Shown one piece after another: positions 40,811-50,019 of a stretch of DNA of 60,176 nt. Position numbers and translations under genes: made by a program. The DNA is taken from positions 1-60,176 of the forward strand of contig DXBJ01000067.1 in the NCBI GenBank assembly GCA_019116585.1, given 5' to 3'. Positions within the stretch are counted from its first letter, which is position 1. Each line of letters begins with the position of its first letter. This stretch comes from Candidatus Faecalibacterium gallistercoris. Lineage in GTDB: Bacteria > Bacillota > Clostridia > Oscillospirales > Ruminococcaceae. The notes beneath the pieces were generated by a model. It made no database searches. It saw nothing but the letters and a program-made list of their open reading frames with translations, and had not been told where the DNA came from.

Positions 40811-41485
40811 ATGGCACAGGAAAAAGTCTCCAAGGTAAGCATCCTTACCAATGGTATCATCAAGGAGAACCCGGTCCTACGCCTGGTGCTGGGCACCTGC
40901 TCGACCCTGGCGCTGACCACCTCGGTCTCGAACGCCTTCGGCATGGGCGCGGCCTTCACCTTTGTGCTGGTGCTGTCCAACGTCATCATTGCGATGCTGC
41001 GCAACATCATCCCCGCAAAGGTCCACCTGCCCTGCTACATCGTCATCATCGCCAGTTTCGTCACCATCGTCCAGATGGTGATGCAGGCCTTTACCCAGAG
41101 CCTGTACGACGCGATGGGCGTGTTCATCCCGCTGATCGTCGTCAACTGCATCATTCTGGGCCGCGCCGAGATGTTCGCCTGCAAGAACACCGTGGTGGAC
41201 TCGGCCATCGACGGCATCGGCATGGGCATCGGCTACACTCTGACCCTGCTGCTCATGTCCACCATCCGTGAGATCCTGGGCAACGGCACCTGGCTGGGTT
41301 TCCAGGTCATGCCCGAGGGTTTCGTCACCATCGGCATCATGACCCAGGCGCCCGGCGCCTTCCTCTGCTTTGGCCTGCTGATGGGCCTGTGCATCTGGGT
41401 GGAGGGCAAGCTGGATGCCCGCATCGAGCGCAAGATCGGCTGCCAGCCCATGAAGGACCTGCAGGAAGGAGAGGATAACAAATGA
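40811..41485 (+). CDS. rnfE: Rnf complex subunit RnfE, 224 aa
   Basis: This is a six-helix membrane protein with the RnfE N terminus NGIIKENPVLRLVLGTCSTLALT and the GRAEMFACKNTVVDSAIDGIG loop. The conserved Cys pair shared with RnfA could hold an iron-sulfur site in the membrane. AAAGGAGG precedes it by normal spacing. Confidence 0.95.
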   Translation: MAQEKVSKVSILTNGIIKENPVLRLVLGTCSTLALTTSVSNAFGMGAAFTFVLVLSNVIIAMLRNIIPAKVHLPCYIVIIASFVTIVQMVMQAFTQSLYDAMGVFIPLIVVNCIILGRAEMFACKNTVVDSAIDGIGMGIGYTLTLLLMSTIREILGNGTWLGFQVMPEGFVTIGIMTQAPGAFLCFGLLMGLCIWVEGKLDARIERKIGCQPMKDLQEGEDNK

Positions 41486-42114
41486 TCGTAAAACTTGCGG
41501 CGATCTTCTTCAGCATGATCCTGGTCAACAACTACGTGCTGGTGAAGTTCCTTGGCATCTGCCCGTTCCTGGGCGTCTCCAAAAAGCTGGACTCCTCGCT
41601 GGGTATGTCGGGCGCGGTCATCTTCGTCATGTTCATGGCGACGGCCGTCACCTTCCCCATCCAGATCTATGTCCTTGACCCGGCGGGTCTGGGCTATCTG
41701 CAAACCATCGTCTTTATTCTGGTCATCGCGGTGCTGGTGCAGTTCATTGAGATCTTCCTGAAAAAATATATGATCTCGCTGTACAACGCCCTGGGCGTTT
41801 ACCTGCCCCTGATCACCACCAACTGCTGCGTGCTGGGCGTGGCCATCCTGGTCGTGGACGACTACGGCGCCGATGTGGCCACCCTGGGCTTTGCTATGGC
41901 TTATATCGAGTCGCTGGTCTGCGCCGTGGGCTCGGGCGTCGGCTTTATGCTGGCCATGTGCCTGTTCAGCGGCGTGCGCAAGCGGGTGGAAGTCTGCGAC
42001 GCTCCCGGCCCCATGAAGGGCCTGCCCATCACCCTGGTCGCCGCGGCCATCACCAGCCTGTCCTTCATGGGTTTTGGCGGCATCGTCGAAAACCTGTTCA
42101 ACGTCACGCTGTAA
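41482..42114 (+). CDS. rnfA: Rnf complex subunit RnfA, 210 aa
   Basis: The six-helix membrane subunit related to RnfE shows ILVNNYVLVKFLGICPFLGVSKK near the N terminus and TTNCCVLGVA in the middle. Its topology is inverted relative to RnfE in the known complexes. The start overlaps the rnfE stop by 4 bases. Confidence 0.95.
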   Translation: MIVKLAAIFFSMILVNNYVLVKFLGICPFLGVSKKLDSSLGMSGAVIFVMFMATAVTFPIQIYVLDPAGLGYLQTIVFILVIAVLVQFIEIFLKKYMISLYNALGVYLPLITTNCCVLGVAILVVDDYGADVATLGFAMAYIESLVCAVGSGVGFMLAMCLFSGVRKRVEVCDAPGPMKGLPITLVAAAITSLSFMGFGGIVENLFNVTL

Positions 42115-42132
42115 GGGAGGAGGAAACGGAAT

Positions 42133-42933
42133 ATGAGTATCGTATTGGCTGTTGTCCTCTGTACCGTCGTGGGCGCCCTGGGCGCGGTGATCCTGGTCGC
42201 TGCATCCAAGTTCATGGCAGTGGAGGAGGACCCCCGCATCGAGCAGGTGACGGGCTGCCTGGCCGGCGCCAACTGCGGCGGCTGCGGCTATGCAGGCTGC
42301 GCTGACTATGCCAAGGCCATCGTCATGGACGGCGTGCCCTGCGATAAGTGCGCCCCCGGCGGCCCCAAGGCGGCTGCCGCCATCGGCAAGATCATGGGCG
42401 CCGAGGTGTCGGCCGTCGCCAAGAAGGCGGTGGTCCAGTGCCAGGGCAGCAAGGACAACTGCAAGCCCAGTTATGACTACAAGGGCATCCAGAGCTGTGC
42501 TGCGGCCGCCGCGCTGTACGGCGGGCCCAAGGACTGCTCCTTTGCCTGCGCCGGCTTTGGCGACTGCGTCAAGGCCTGCAAGTTCGACGCCATCCACATC
42601 GTCAACGGCGTGGCTGTGGTGGATCAGGACAAGTGCACCGGCTGCGGCGCCTGCGCGGCGGTCTGCCCCAAGCACGTCATCATGATCCAGGCTGCCGGCC
42701 CGGACAAGCCGGTGGTCATGTGCTCCAACTGCGACCGAGGCCCGGTGGCCATGAAAGCCTGCGCCACCGCCTGCATCGCCTGCGGGATGTGCCAGCGCAA
42801 CTGCCCCTCCGACGCCATCCATGTCACCGACAACCTGGCCCGGATCGACTACGACAAGTGCACCGGCTGCGGCACCTGCGTGGCCAAGTGCCCCAAGAAG
42901 ATCATCACCTACCCGCTGAAGAAGAATGCGTGA
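42133..42933 (+). CDS. rnfB: Rnf complex subunit RnfB, 266 aa
   Basis: One N-terminal membrane helix is followed by the Cys-rich CLAGANCGGCGYAGCADY domain, a second Cys region, and two or more ferredoxin-type [4Fe-4S] motifs (CTGCGACAAVCP, CTGCGTCVAKCP, CIACGMCQRNCP). It is the entry point for electrons from reduced ferredoxin. It is the last rnf gene and is followed by a terminator. Confidence 0.95.
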   Translation: MSIVLAVVLCTVVGALGAVILVAASKFMAVEEDPRIEQVTGCLAGANCGGCGYAGCADYAKAIVMDGVPCDKCAPGGPKAAAAIGKIMGAEVSAVAKKAVVQCQGSKDNCKPSYDYKGIQSCAAAAALYGGPKDCSFACAGFGDCVKACKFDAIHIVNGVAVVDQDKCTGCGACAAVCPKHVIMIQAAGPDKPVVMCSNCDRGPVAMKACATACIACGMCQRNCPSDAIHVTDNLARIDYDKCTGCGTCVAKCPKKIITYPLKKNA

Positions 42934-42977
42934 GGGATGAACCCGGCCTGACCCGGCCGGGACCGGAACAAACAGAC

Positions 42978-43023
42978 GCCCCCGCAGGAAACCCGGCCGT
43001 GCCGGACCTTGCGGGGGCTTTGT
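42978..43023 (+). terminator. Terminator of the rnf operon
   Basis: GCCCCCGCA (42978-42986) and TGCGGGGGC (43010-43018) form the stem, followed by TTTGT. Confidence 0.75.
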
Positions 43024-43037
43024 CGTGAGGAAAATCT

Positions 43038-44186
43038 ATGAACGAACAGCAAATACTGGCCCGCCGGCGCAGCGCGGGCTTTGCGGCCTTTTTCTTCAGC
43101 GGGGTGTGCGCCATCTCCAGCGGGGTGGTGGTCAGCCTGCTGCAGGAGCAGTACGGCTTTGCCTACGGCGTCACCGGCACACTGCTCAGCCTGATGAACA
43201 TCGGCAACCTGGTGGCGGGCTTTTTGTCGGGGGTGCTGCCCGGGATGCTGGGCGGCATGAAGCGCAGCGTCCTGCTGCTGAGCCTGGGCTATCTGGCAGG
43301 CTACGGCCTGATGGGCTTTACCGGGGCGGTGGCCCTGCTGGGGCTGGGTTTCTTTCTGGTGGGCGCGGCCAAGGGCCAGGTCATCAACACCTGCACCGTC
43401 CTGGTGGGCGACAGCAGCCCCGACCGCACCCGGGGCATGAACATCATGCACAGCTGCTACGCCTGCGGGGCGCTGCTGTGCCCCTTTGTCATCGCGGCGG
43501 CCGGCCGGGCCGGGGCGAAGGCGCCCCTGTTCCTGCTGGCGCTGCTGGGGGCGGCTCTGTGGCTGGCCTTCGCCCTCACCCCCATGGAGCAGGGCGGCCG
43601 CAAGGCCGGCGGCCGGATCGACTGGAGCTTCCTGCGCAGCGTCCGGTTCTGGCTATTGATGGGGCTGATCTTCTGCCAGAACGCCGCCGAGACCAGCGTC
43701 ACCGGCTGGATGGTCACCTACTTCAAGGACAGCGGCATCATCGCCGGGGCCCTCAGCACCTACACCGTCACCGTCATGTGGGGGGCCACCCTGGTGGCCC
43801 GGCTGCTGATCGCCTTCGTGTTCCCATTCAAGAACCCCCGCAAGGCCATGGTGGTGATGGGGGCGGGCTGCATCGTGACCTACTTTGGGCTGATGCTGGC
43901 CCGCAGCCAGGGGGCGGCCATCCTGCTGCTGTTCCTCTTCGCCTTTTCAATGGCCGGGATGAACCCCACCGCGGTGGCGGCCGCCGGCCGGATGACCACC
44001 GTCACCAGCATCGCCATCCTGCTGCCGGCGGCCAGCCTGGGGGCCATCGTCATGCCCTGGGTCATCGGGCTGGTGGCCGAGACCGCCGGCCTGACCGCCG
44101 GCATGGCCTCCAACATCGTGCCCTGTGTGGGGATGCTGGTGTTTGCGGCCCTGGTGGCCCGCCTGCCCGCGGAAGAGGCGGCCTAG
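43038..44186 (+). CDS. MFS transporter, 382 aa
   Basis: Twelve hydrophobic segments and Gly-rich MFS loops (SGVLPGMLGGMKRSVLLLS) are visible, with the acidic NAAETSVTGW in the seventh helix as seen in FucP/YfkF-like sugar or drug transporters. The substrate cannot be assigned. GAGGAAA precedes the ATG. The stop lies one base before the stop of the convergent queH gene. It starts right after the rnf terminator. Confidence 0.85.
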   Translation: MNEQQILARRRSAGFAAFFFSGVCAISSGVVVSLLQEQYGFAYGVTGTLLSLMNIGNLVAGFLSGVLPGMLGGMKRSVLLLSLGYLAGYGLMGFTGAVALLGLGFFLVGAAKGQVINTCTVLVGDSSPDRTRGMNIMHSCYACGALLCPFVIAAAGRAGAKAPLFLLALLGAALWLAFALTPMEQGGRKAGGRIDWSFLRSVRFWLLMGLIFCQNAAETSVTGWMVTYFKDSGIIAGALSTYTVTVMWGATLVARLLIAFVFPFKNPRKAMVVMGAGCIVTYFGLMLARSQGAAILLLFLFAFSMAGMNPTAVAAAGRMTTVTSIAILLPAASLGAIVMPWVIGLVAETAGLTAGMASNIVPCVGMLVFAALVARLPAEEAA

Positions 44187-44187
44187 G

Positions 44188-44802
44188 TCACGGCTCGGCG
44201 CTGCGGGCACTGAACACGCACCCGCAGTAATCCTGCCGGTACAGGCCGTACTGGTCCGACAGCTGCAGGGAGCGCAGGTAGCCGTTTTTCTTCTTGAAAT
44301 CCGAGGGGAGATGGGGCACGCCGAAGGCGGCGGCCAGCTCCTGCCCGATCTGGTTGATCCGGGCGGCGTCTTTGTGGGGACTGATGGACAGGGTGGTGGT
44401 GAACCAGTCGAAACCGTTCGCCGCCGCATATTCCGCCGCCCGGCGCATCCGCAGCCGGTAGCAGGCGGTGCACCGGGCTCCCCGCTCGGGCTCGTTTTCC
44501 AGGCCGCGGGCGGCGTCGTAGAATTCCTGGGGGTCGTAGCGGTCCTCCACCACCTTCACCCCCAGGGGGTGGGCCTCGGCCACAAAGCGCTCCAGCTCGT
44601 CCTCCCGGCGGCGGTATTCCGCGGGGGGCCAGATGTTGGGGTTATAGTACAGGACCGTGATCTCAAAGTAGGGGCACAGCTGCTCCAGCACCGCGCTGGA
44701 ACAGGGCCCGCAGCAGGCATGGAGCAGCAGGCGGGGCCGCCTGCCCTCCAGGCTCTGCAGCACCTTGTCCATCTCCCGCGCATAATTGGGTACGTTGGGC
44801 AT
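44188..44802 (-). CDS. queH: Epoxyqueuosine reductase QueH, 204 aa
   Basis: The protein has the HACCGPCSS motif near the N terminus, and later CTACYRLR and CGCVFS cysteine motifs, which hold iron-sulfur and metal sites in QueH (DUF208). It performs the last step of queuosine synthesis in tRNA, replacing the B12-dependent QueG. I chose the ATG at 44802 because GAGGTG lies 7 bases upstream; the ATG at 44808 is too close to it. It is divergent from the DUF896 gene, with only 42 bases between. Confidence 0.92.
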   Translation of the reverse strand: MPNVPNYAREMDKVLQSLEGRRPRLLLHACCGPCSSAVLEQLCPYFEITVLYYNPNIWPPAEYRRREDELERFVAEAHPLGVKVVEDRYDPQEFYDAARGLENEPERGARCTACYRLRMRRAAEYAAANGFDWFTTTLSISPHKDAARINQIGQELAAAFGVPHLPSDFKKKNGYLRSLQLSDQYGLYRQDYCGCVFSARSAEP

Positions 44803-44844
44803 TCTCATTCACCTCGACTGACAGTATAGCACAAAGGAGAACCT

Positions 44845-45066
44845 ATGACAAAGGAAAAGATCGCCCGCATCAACGAGCTGGCGAAAAAGAGCAAGACCCC
44901 CGCCGGCCTGACCGAAGCGGAACAGGCCGAGCAGGCCGCCCTCCGGCAGGAGTATGTGGCCGAGATGAAAGCCTCCCTGCGGGCCCAGCTGGAGCACACC
45001 ATGATCCAGGAGCCGGACGGCACCCTGCACAAGCTGGGCCGCCGCCCTCAAAACGCCCAAAAATAA
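44845..45066 (+). CDS. DUF896 (YnzC-like) small protein, 73 aa
   Basis: The sequence IARINELAKKSKTPAGLTEAEQAEQAALRQEYVAEMKASLR is the DUF896 family core, a two-helix hairpin also seen in YnzC and YozD of Bacillus. The biochemical role is unknown; ynzC lies in the Bacillus SOS operon. The C-terminal 25 residues are polar. AAAGGAG precedes the ATG at good spacing. Confidence 0.9.
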   Translation: MTKEKIARINELAKKSKTPAGLTEAEQAEQAALRQEYVAEMKASLRAQLEHTMIQEPDGTLHKLGRRPQNAQK

Positions 45067-45072
45067 AGGGGG

Positions 45073-45115
45073 CGCCCCGGGCAAAAGGTAAAATTTTGCC
45101 CCGGGCGGGATTTTC
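45073..45115 (+). terminator. Intrinsic terminator of the DUF896 gene
   Basis: CGCCCCGGGCAAAA (45073-45086) pairs with TTTTGCCCCGGGCG (45094-45107) with one mismatch, followed by GGGATTTT. Confidence 0.7.
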
Positions 45116-45137
45116 CCCTTCCGCGCCCCGGCGTTTG

Positions 45138-45147
45138 GTGATATAAT
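45138..45147 (+). promoter_or_regulatory. Extended -10 promoter of purA
   Basis: TGA followed by TATAAT (45142-45147) makes an extended -10. The -35 position (TTCCGC) is poor. About 110 bases of leader follow, without a recognisable purine riboswitch. Confidence 0.55.
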
Positions 45148-45258
45148 AAATTTGTATGTGCAGGTTTTGGCCTGCTCTGCGATGTGTCCAGGGCAGCGTA
45201 TCCCGGGCAACGTGCACGGAAAAGGCTGTTCTTTAGTGCAACAAAGAGGTCATCAATT

Positions 45259-46551
45259 ATGCTTACTGCAATCACTGGGATCAACTGGGGCGATGAGGGC
45301 AAGGGCCGCATGGTCGACCTGCTCAGCCAGGATTACGACATCGTGGTCCGCTACCAGGGCGGCAACAACGCCGGCCATACCGTCAAGAACGAGCGGGGCA
45401 AGTTTGTGCTCAACCTGCTGCCCTCCGGCATCCTGCGGCCCAACATCGTCTGCGTCATGGGCAACGGCATGGTCATTGATCCCCACCATCTGGACGGCGA
45501 GATCGCCCACCTGCGCGAGCAGGGGATCGACGTCAGCCCGGCCAACCTCAAGATCTCGGACCGGGCCACCATCACCATGCCCTACCACGTCCTGCAGGAC
45601 GGGCTGGAGGAGGCCCGGCTGTCCAAGACCGGCGCCCAGTTCGGCTCCACCAAGCGGGGCATCGCCTACGTCTACGGCGACAAATACATGAAAAAGACCC
45701 TGCGCATGGGGGACCTGCTCCATCTGGACGACTCGGTCCGCAAGCGCCTGGAGACCATGGTGGACTCCAAGAACCTGGTGATGGAGGGCAGCTACAACGC
45801 CGACCCCATCCAGGTGGACGAGATGTGGGCCTGGCTGGAAAAGTACGCCGCCATCTTCAAGGACTACATCTGCGACGCCGGCGCCTACCTGGACGAGGCC
45901 GACCGCGCGGGCAAGAAGATCCTCTTCGAGGCCCAGCTGGGCGCGCTGCGGGACGTGGATTTCGGCATTTATCCCTATACCACCTCCTCCAACGTCATCG
46001 GCGCCTATGCCCCCATCGGGGCGGGCATCCCCGGCCGCAAGCTGGACCACTCCATCGGCATCATGAAGGCCTACTCCTCCTGCGTGGGGGACGGCCCCTT
46101 TACCGCCGAGCTGGCCATGACCGAGGAGGAAAAGCACCATCTGCGGGAGGCCGGCCATGAGTACGGCGCGGCCACCGGCCGTCCCCGCCGGGTCGGCCCG
46201 GTGGACCTGGTGGCCAGCCGGTACGGCGTGTCCTGCCAGGGCTGCGACGAAGTGGCCCTGACCCTGCTGGACGTGCTGGACTATATGGAAAAAGTGCCCG
46301 TCGTCACGGCGTACGCCCTGGAGGACGGCACCACCACCACCCGCTTCCCCATGGGCAAGGCCCTGGACACCGCCAAGCCGGTGGTGGAATACCTGCCCGG
46401 CTGGCACTGCGACATCACCGGGGCCCGCCGCTGGGAGGACCTGCCCGCCGCAGCCCAGGACTACATCCTCTATCTGGAAAAGGCTGTGGGCTGCAAGATC
46501 ACCTATATCTCGGTGGGCGCCGAGCGGGAAGCTTACGTCCACAGAGACTAG
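45259..46551 (+). CDS. purA: Adenylosuccinate synthetase, 430 aa
   Basis: GINWGDEGKGRMVD is the GTP and IMP site, followed by GGNNAGHTV and, near the end, TAYALEDGTTTTRFP. It condenses IMP and aspartate with GTP to adenylosuccinate, the first committed step to AMP. The length is normal. AGAGGT precedes the ATG. The stop codon TAG consists of a TA dinucleotide plus the first G of the MITE-like element that begins at 46551, so the insertion defines the end of the protein. Confidence 0.95.
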   Translation: MLTAITGINWGDEGKGRMVDLLSQDYDIVVRYQGGNNAGHTVKNERGKFVLNLLPSGILRPNIVCVMGNGMVIDPHHLDGEIAHLREQGIDVSPANLKISDRATITMPYHVLQDGLEEARLSKTGAQFGSTKRGIAYVYGDKYMKKTLRMGDLLHLDDSVRKRLETMVDSKNLVMEGSYNADPIQVDEMWAWLEKYAAIFKDYICDAGAYLDEADRAGKKILFEAQLGALRDVDFGIYPYTTSSNVIGAYAPIGAGIPGRKLDHSIGIMKAYSSCVGDGPFTAELAMTEEEKHHLREAGHEYGAATGRPRRVGPVDLVASRYGVSCQGCDEVALTLLDVLDYMEKVPVVTAYALEDGTTTTRFPMGKALDTAKPVVEYLPGWHCDITGARRWEDLPAAAQDYILYLEKAVGCKITYISVGAEREAYVHRD

Positions 46552-46712
46552 GGTGTATCTGAGAAGTCAAAAATGCTGAGATATTCGCCAAAAAGTGCCA
46601 GATGCAAGGCGCATGAGCGCTGCACTCCTTTGTGGAATGCAAGCGAATGCAACGCAGCAGATGGTGCTTTTTGGTAGAATAGAACAGCGTTGGGGAGTTT
46701 TCAGATGCACCC
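46551..46712. mobile_element. MITE-like inverted-repeat element, 162 bp, flanked by TA
   Basis: The ends GGGTGTATCTGAGAA and TTTTCAGATGCACCC are inverted repeats, and similarity of the arms continues inward through CAAAAAGTGCC/GGTGCTTTTTGG. Both sides carry TA (46549-46550 and 46713-46714), as expected for target duplication by IS630/Tc1-type transposases. There is no coding frame. The inner part holds imperfect repeats (GGAATGC, GCGAATGC). Confidence 0.75.
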
Positions 46713-46804
46713 TAAGGGGCCGGGCGGCTTTTCCGGCAAAATGCGCAGGCAGACGGCCCGGGCGGTTTTGACATGAGCTTGCCGGCAGACAGGGAGGAAA
46801 AACT

Positions 46805-47707
46805 ATGTTCGATATTGTGACCGACAGCGCCTGCGACCTGACGCCCGAAATGGTGCGCCAGCTGGGGCTGACCGTGGTGCCCTTCTACGTTTCCACCGAC
46901 GGGGAGCACTATCTGAAAGAAGGACAGGACATCGCTGTCCGGGACTTTTACCAGTTCATGGTGGACCACCCTGAGACGCTGCCCAAGACCAGCCTGCCCT
47001 CCCTGGAGGACTTTGAAAAAGTCTTTCGGGAAAAGGCGGCCGCCGGCCGGGAGACCCTCTGCCTGTGCTTCACCGGCAGGATGAGCGGCGGCGTGGGCAG
47101 CGCCCGCAACGCCCGCGAGCTGGTGCTGGAAGATTATCCCCAGGCCGTCATCGAGGTGGTGGACACCGGGGCGGCCACCGTCAGCGAGGGCGCCGCTGTC
47201 CTGAACGCCGCCGCCATGCGGGACGCCGGCTGCACCCTGACCGAGACCCTGACCTGGCTGGCCGGCACCCGGCCCACCAACCAGATCTTTTTCACGGTGG
47301 GCAACCTGGACTACCTCATCAAGGGCGGGCGAATCGGCAAGGTGACCGGCCTTGCGGCCAATTTCCTCAACGTCAAGCCCATGATCCACTTTGCCGACGG
47401 GGAGATCTTCTCGGGCGGGATGGCCCGGGGCCGCCAGAAGAGCATGGAAAAGGCCATCGAACAGCTGCTGGGCTACCTGGCCGAGCGCAAGGCCGACCCC
47501 GACGACTACCGCATCATCGCCGGGTACGGCTACGATGCCGACGAGGGCCGCCGCTTCTGGATGCAGCTGCGGGCCGCCCTGCGGGCCAGATACCCCGCCA
47601 GCGAGTGCGACGCCGGGCTGCTGCAGATCGGGGCCACCATCGCCGTCCACACCGGGCCCTACGCCCTGGGCGTGGGCGTCATGCGCAAATGGAAAAAGAA
47701 AGCATGA
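46805..47707 (+). CDS. DegV family fatty acid-binding protein, 300 aa
   Basis: DIVTDSACDLTPEM at the N terminus, TSLPSLEDF, and GGRIGKV near the middle are DegV signatures. The protein length fits the two-domain fold that buries one fatty acid. FakB proteins of this family present fatty acids to the kinase FakA for phosphorylation, and no kinase gene is near. GGAGGAAAAACT precedes the ATG. The MITE-like element lies upstream in its 5' region. Confidence 0.92.
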   Translation: MFDIVTDSACDLTPEMVRQLGLTVVPFYVSTDGEHYLKEGQDIAVRDFYQFMVDHPETLPKTSLPSLEDFEKVFREKAAAGRETLCLCFTGRMSGGVGSARNARELVLEDYPQAVIEVVDTGAATVSEGAAVLNAAAMRDAGCTLTETLTWLAGTRPTNQIFFTVGNLDYLIKGGRIGKVTGLAANFLNVKPMIHFADGEIFSGGMARGRQKSMEKAIEQLLGYLAERKADPDDYRIIAGYGYDADEGRRFWMQLRAALRARYPASECDAGLLQIGATIAVHTGPYALGVGVMRKWKKKA

Positions 47708-47734
47708 CAAAAGAGTAAAGAATACTGGAATTTG

Positions 47735-47763
47735 TTTACAATGCGCCTCCCTTTTGGTATACT
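47735..47763 (+). promoter_or_regulatory. Sigma-A promoter of the flavin reductase gene
   Basis: TTTACA (47735-47740), a 17-base spacer and TATACT (47758-47763) lie 66 bases before the ATG. Confidence 0.8.
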
Positions 47764-47829
47764 TGTTGTGAATGCTGCGCCTGTTCAAATAGGTGCAGGA
47801 CAAGGGTATATAAAAGGGAGGCATTTTGT

Positions 47830-49932
47830 ATGAAAAAACGGATCCTGGCGGGCGTCCTGGGGCTTACCATGCTCCTGACCGCCTGCGGCGGCGGGACGTC
47901 GTCGTCCCCCGCAGCCAGCACCCCGGCATCGTCCGCGCCAGCGGCCGCGGCGTCGGGCACCTTTGAGGGCTCCTCTGTGGGCATGCAGGGCACCGTCACG
48001 GTGGCCATGACCGTGGAGGACGGCAAGATCACCAATGTGGAGCTGACCGAGTGCCACGAGACCCCCTCCATCGCATCGGTGGCCATGGAGCGGCTGCCCC
48101 AGCTGATGGTGGAGCACCAGACCACCACCCTGGACAACGTCACCGGCGCGACCCTGGCCAGCGGCGCCATCATGCGGGCCGCTTCGGCCGCAGCCGAGGC
48201 CGCCGGCCTGGACATGGACCAGCTGAAGGCCAACGCCTATTCCGAGCCGGCCGGTGAGGACGAGACCTGGGATACCGACGTCCTGGTGGTGGGCGGCGGC
48301 GGCGCAGGCTTCTCCTCCGCCATCACGGCGGCACAGGAGGGCGCAGACGTCATCCTGATCGAAAAGAGCTCGGTCCTGGGCGGCAACACCCTGATGCAGG
48401 GCGGCGCGTTCAACGCCGTGGACACCGTGGCCCAGTCCGAGGTCGTCCTGACCGAGGCCCAGAAGGGCACGCTGGACAGCTACCTGGCGCTGAGCACCGA
48501 CGACCCCGACCTCCACTTTGACCAGTTCCCCGAGTGGGCCGAGGTCCTGACCCAGCTGCAGAGCGACATCAACCAGTTCTACGCCGAGAACGCGGGCACC
48601 ACCGCCGGCGTGGATATGCCCGGCTTTGACTCCGTCGCCCTGCATATGTGGCACATCTATGTGGGCGGCCTGCGCCAGCTGAACGACGGCACCTGGATCT
48701 GCTCGGACATCGACCTGGCCCGCAACCTGGCCGAGAGCGCCCTGGGCACCTTCGAGTGGATGCGGGACGGCCTGGGCCTGAACGCACCCTCCGGCGAGGG
48801 GGCGGGCAGCAGCCTGTTCACCGTTCTGGGCGCCATGTGGCCCCGGACCCATCCGGTGGAGACCAGCACCGAGCTGATCGACAAGCTGCGCAGCGTGGCT
48901 GAGGCTGCCGGCGTCACCATCTACACCGAGACGGCTGCCACCGGCCTGCTGACCGATGACACCGGCCGGGTGATCGGTGCGACCGCCGAGCAGGCCAACG
49001 GCACCAAGATCACCATCAACACCACCAAGGGCGTGGTGCTGGCCAGCGGCGGCTACTGCGCCAACCCCGCCATGGTCAAGGAATACGACAAGTACTGGGG
49101 CGATGACCTGAGCGACCACACCCTGACCACCAACGTGGGCACCAACGAGGGCGACGGCATCATCATGGCCCAGGCCATCGGCGCCGACGTGGTGGGCATG
49201 GAAGTGGCCCAGATGATGCCCTCTTCCTCGCCCCTCAAGGGCACCATGACCGACGGCGCATGGGGCGATGCTTCGGAGCAGATCTGGATCGACGGCGAGG
49301 GCAACCGCTTTGTGGACGAGTATGCCGAGCGCGACGTCCTGGCCAAGGCATCCCTCCAGCTTGAGGACGGCATCTTCTACATCATCTACGCCGGCACCAA
49401 CCGCACCAGCACCGGCGATACCACCGTCAAGGGCGCGTCCCTGGACGACGTGATGTTCGGCACCACCATCCAGGATATGGTGGACAACGGCCACGTCTGG
49501 TACGGCGACACCCTGGCCGAGCTGGCCGAGGCCACCGCCACCAGCGCCGGCGGCGCTGCGCCCGCCTTCACCGAGGAGGCCCTGCGCAACACCATCGAGA
49601 AGTATAACAGCTACGTGGAGGCCCAGGAGGACCCCGACTTCCATAAGGAAGTCCTGGCCGGCGCCATCGACATCGAGGCCATCGACGCTGACCCCAACGT
49701 GGGCTACGTCATCTCGCCCCGCAAGGCGTCCCTGCACCACACCATGGGCGGCCTGAAGATCGACACCGAAGCCCAGGTCATCAACACCGAGGGTGAAGTG
49801 ATCCCCGGCCTGTGGGCTGCGGGCGAGGTCACCGGCGGCATCCACGCCGGCAACCGTCTGGGCGGCAACGCCGTGGCCGACATCTTTACGTACGGCCACA
49901 TCGCGGGCGCCAATGCCGCGGCGGGCAACTGA
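47830..49932 (+). CDS. Extracytoplasmic FMN- and FAD-binding lipoprotein reductase (fumarate reductase-like), 700 aa
   Basis: A lipoprotein signal ends in LLTAC (Cys about residue 19), followed by a Ser/Ala/Pro linker. Residues 40-130 form an FMN-binding domain whose NVTGATLAS motif places the flavinylated Thr at about 108. The remainder is a flavocytochrome c/fumarate reductase flavoprotein domain: VVGGGGAGFSSAITAAQEG for FAD, then SGGYCANPAMV and a final GEVTGGIHAGNRLGGNAVAD. The family reduces small enoates such as fumarate or urocanate outside the membrane, and the acceptor here is unknown. A NusG domain II protein follows, and Rnf is encoded 5 kb upstream, a plausible electron source. 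Confidence 0.9.
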   Translation: MKKRILAGVLGLTMLLTACGGGTSSSPAASTPASSAPAAAASGTFEGSSVGMQGTVTVAMTVEDGKITNVELTECHETPSIASVAMERLPQLMVEHQTTTLDNVTGATLASGAIMRAASAAAEAAGLDMDQLKANAYSEPAGEDETWDTDVLVVGGGGAGFSSAITAAQEGADVILIEKSSVLGGNTLMQGGAFNAVDTVAQSEVVLTEAQKGTLDSYLALSTDDPDLHFDQFPEWAEVLTQLQSDINQFYAENAGTTAGVDMPGFDSVALHMWHIYVGGLRQLNDGTWICSDIDLARNLAESALGTFEWMRDGLGLNAPSGEGAGSSLFTVLGAMWPRTHPVETSTELIDKLRSVAEAAGVTIYTETAATGLLTDDTGRVIGATAEQANGTKITINTTKGVVLASGGYCANPAMVKEYDKYWGDDLSDHTLTTNVGTNEGDGIIMAQAIGADVVGMEVAQMMPSSSPLKGTMTDGAWGDASEQIWIDGEGNRFVDEYAERDVLAKASLQLEDGIFYIIYAGTNRTSTGDTTVKGASLDDVMFGTTIQDMVDNGHVWYGDTLAELAEATATSAGGAAPAFTEEALRNTIEKYNSYVEAQEDPDFHKEVLAGAIDIEAIDADPNVGYVISPRKASLHHTMGGLKIDTEAQVINTEGEVIPGLWAAGEVTGGIHAGNRLGGNAVADIFTYGHIAGANAAAGN

Positions 49933-49969
49933 GCCTGACCCCTGCGGAAGGACAAACGCATAACAGATC

Positions 49970-50005
49970 GAGGGCTGCTGCGGGCCACGCGGCAGCCCTC
50001 TTCTG
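49970..50005 (+). terminator. Hairpin after the flavin reductase gene
   Basis: GAGGGCTGC (49970-49978) and GCAGCCCTC (49992-50000) form the stem, followed by TTCTGT. The weak U-run suggests partial termination before the NusG domain II gene. Confidence 0.6.
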
Positions 50006-50019
50006 TATGGAGAAACGCC

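Noticed and set aside
42905-43451. Minus-strand frames of about 180 codons after rnfB
   Set aside because: They overlap the rnf terminator and the MFS gene antisense, and have no ribosome site.
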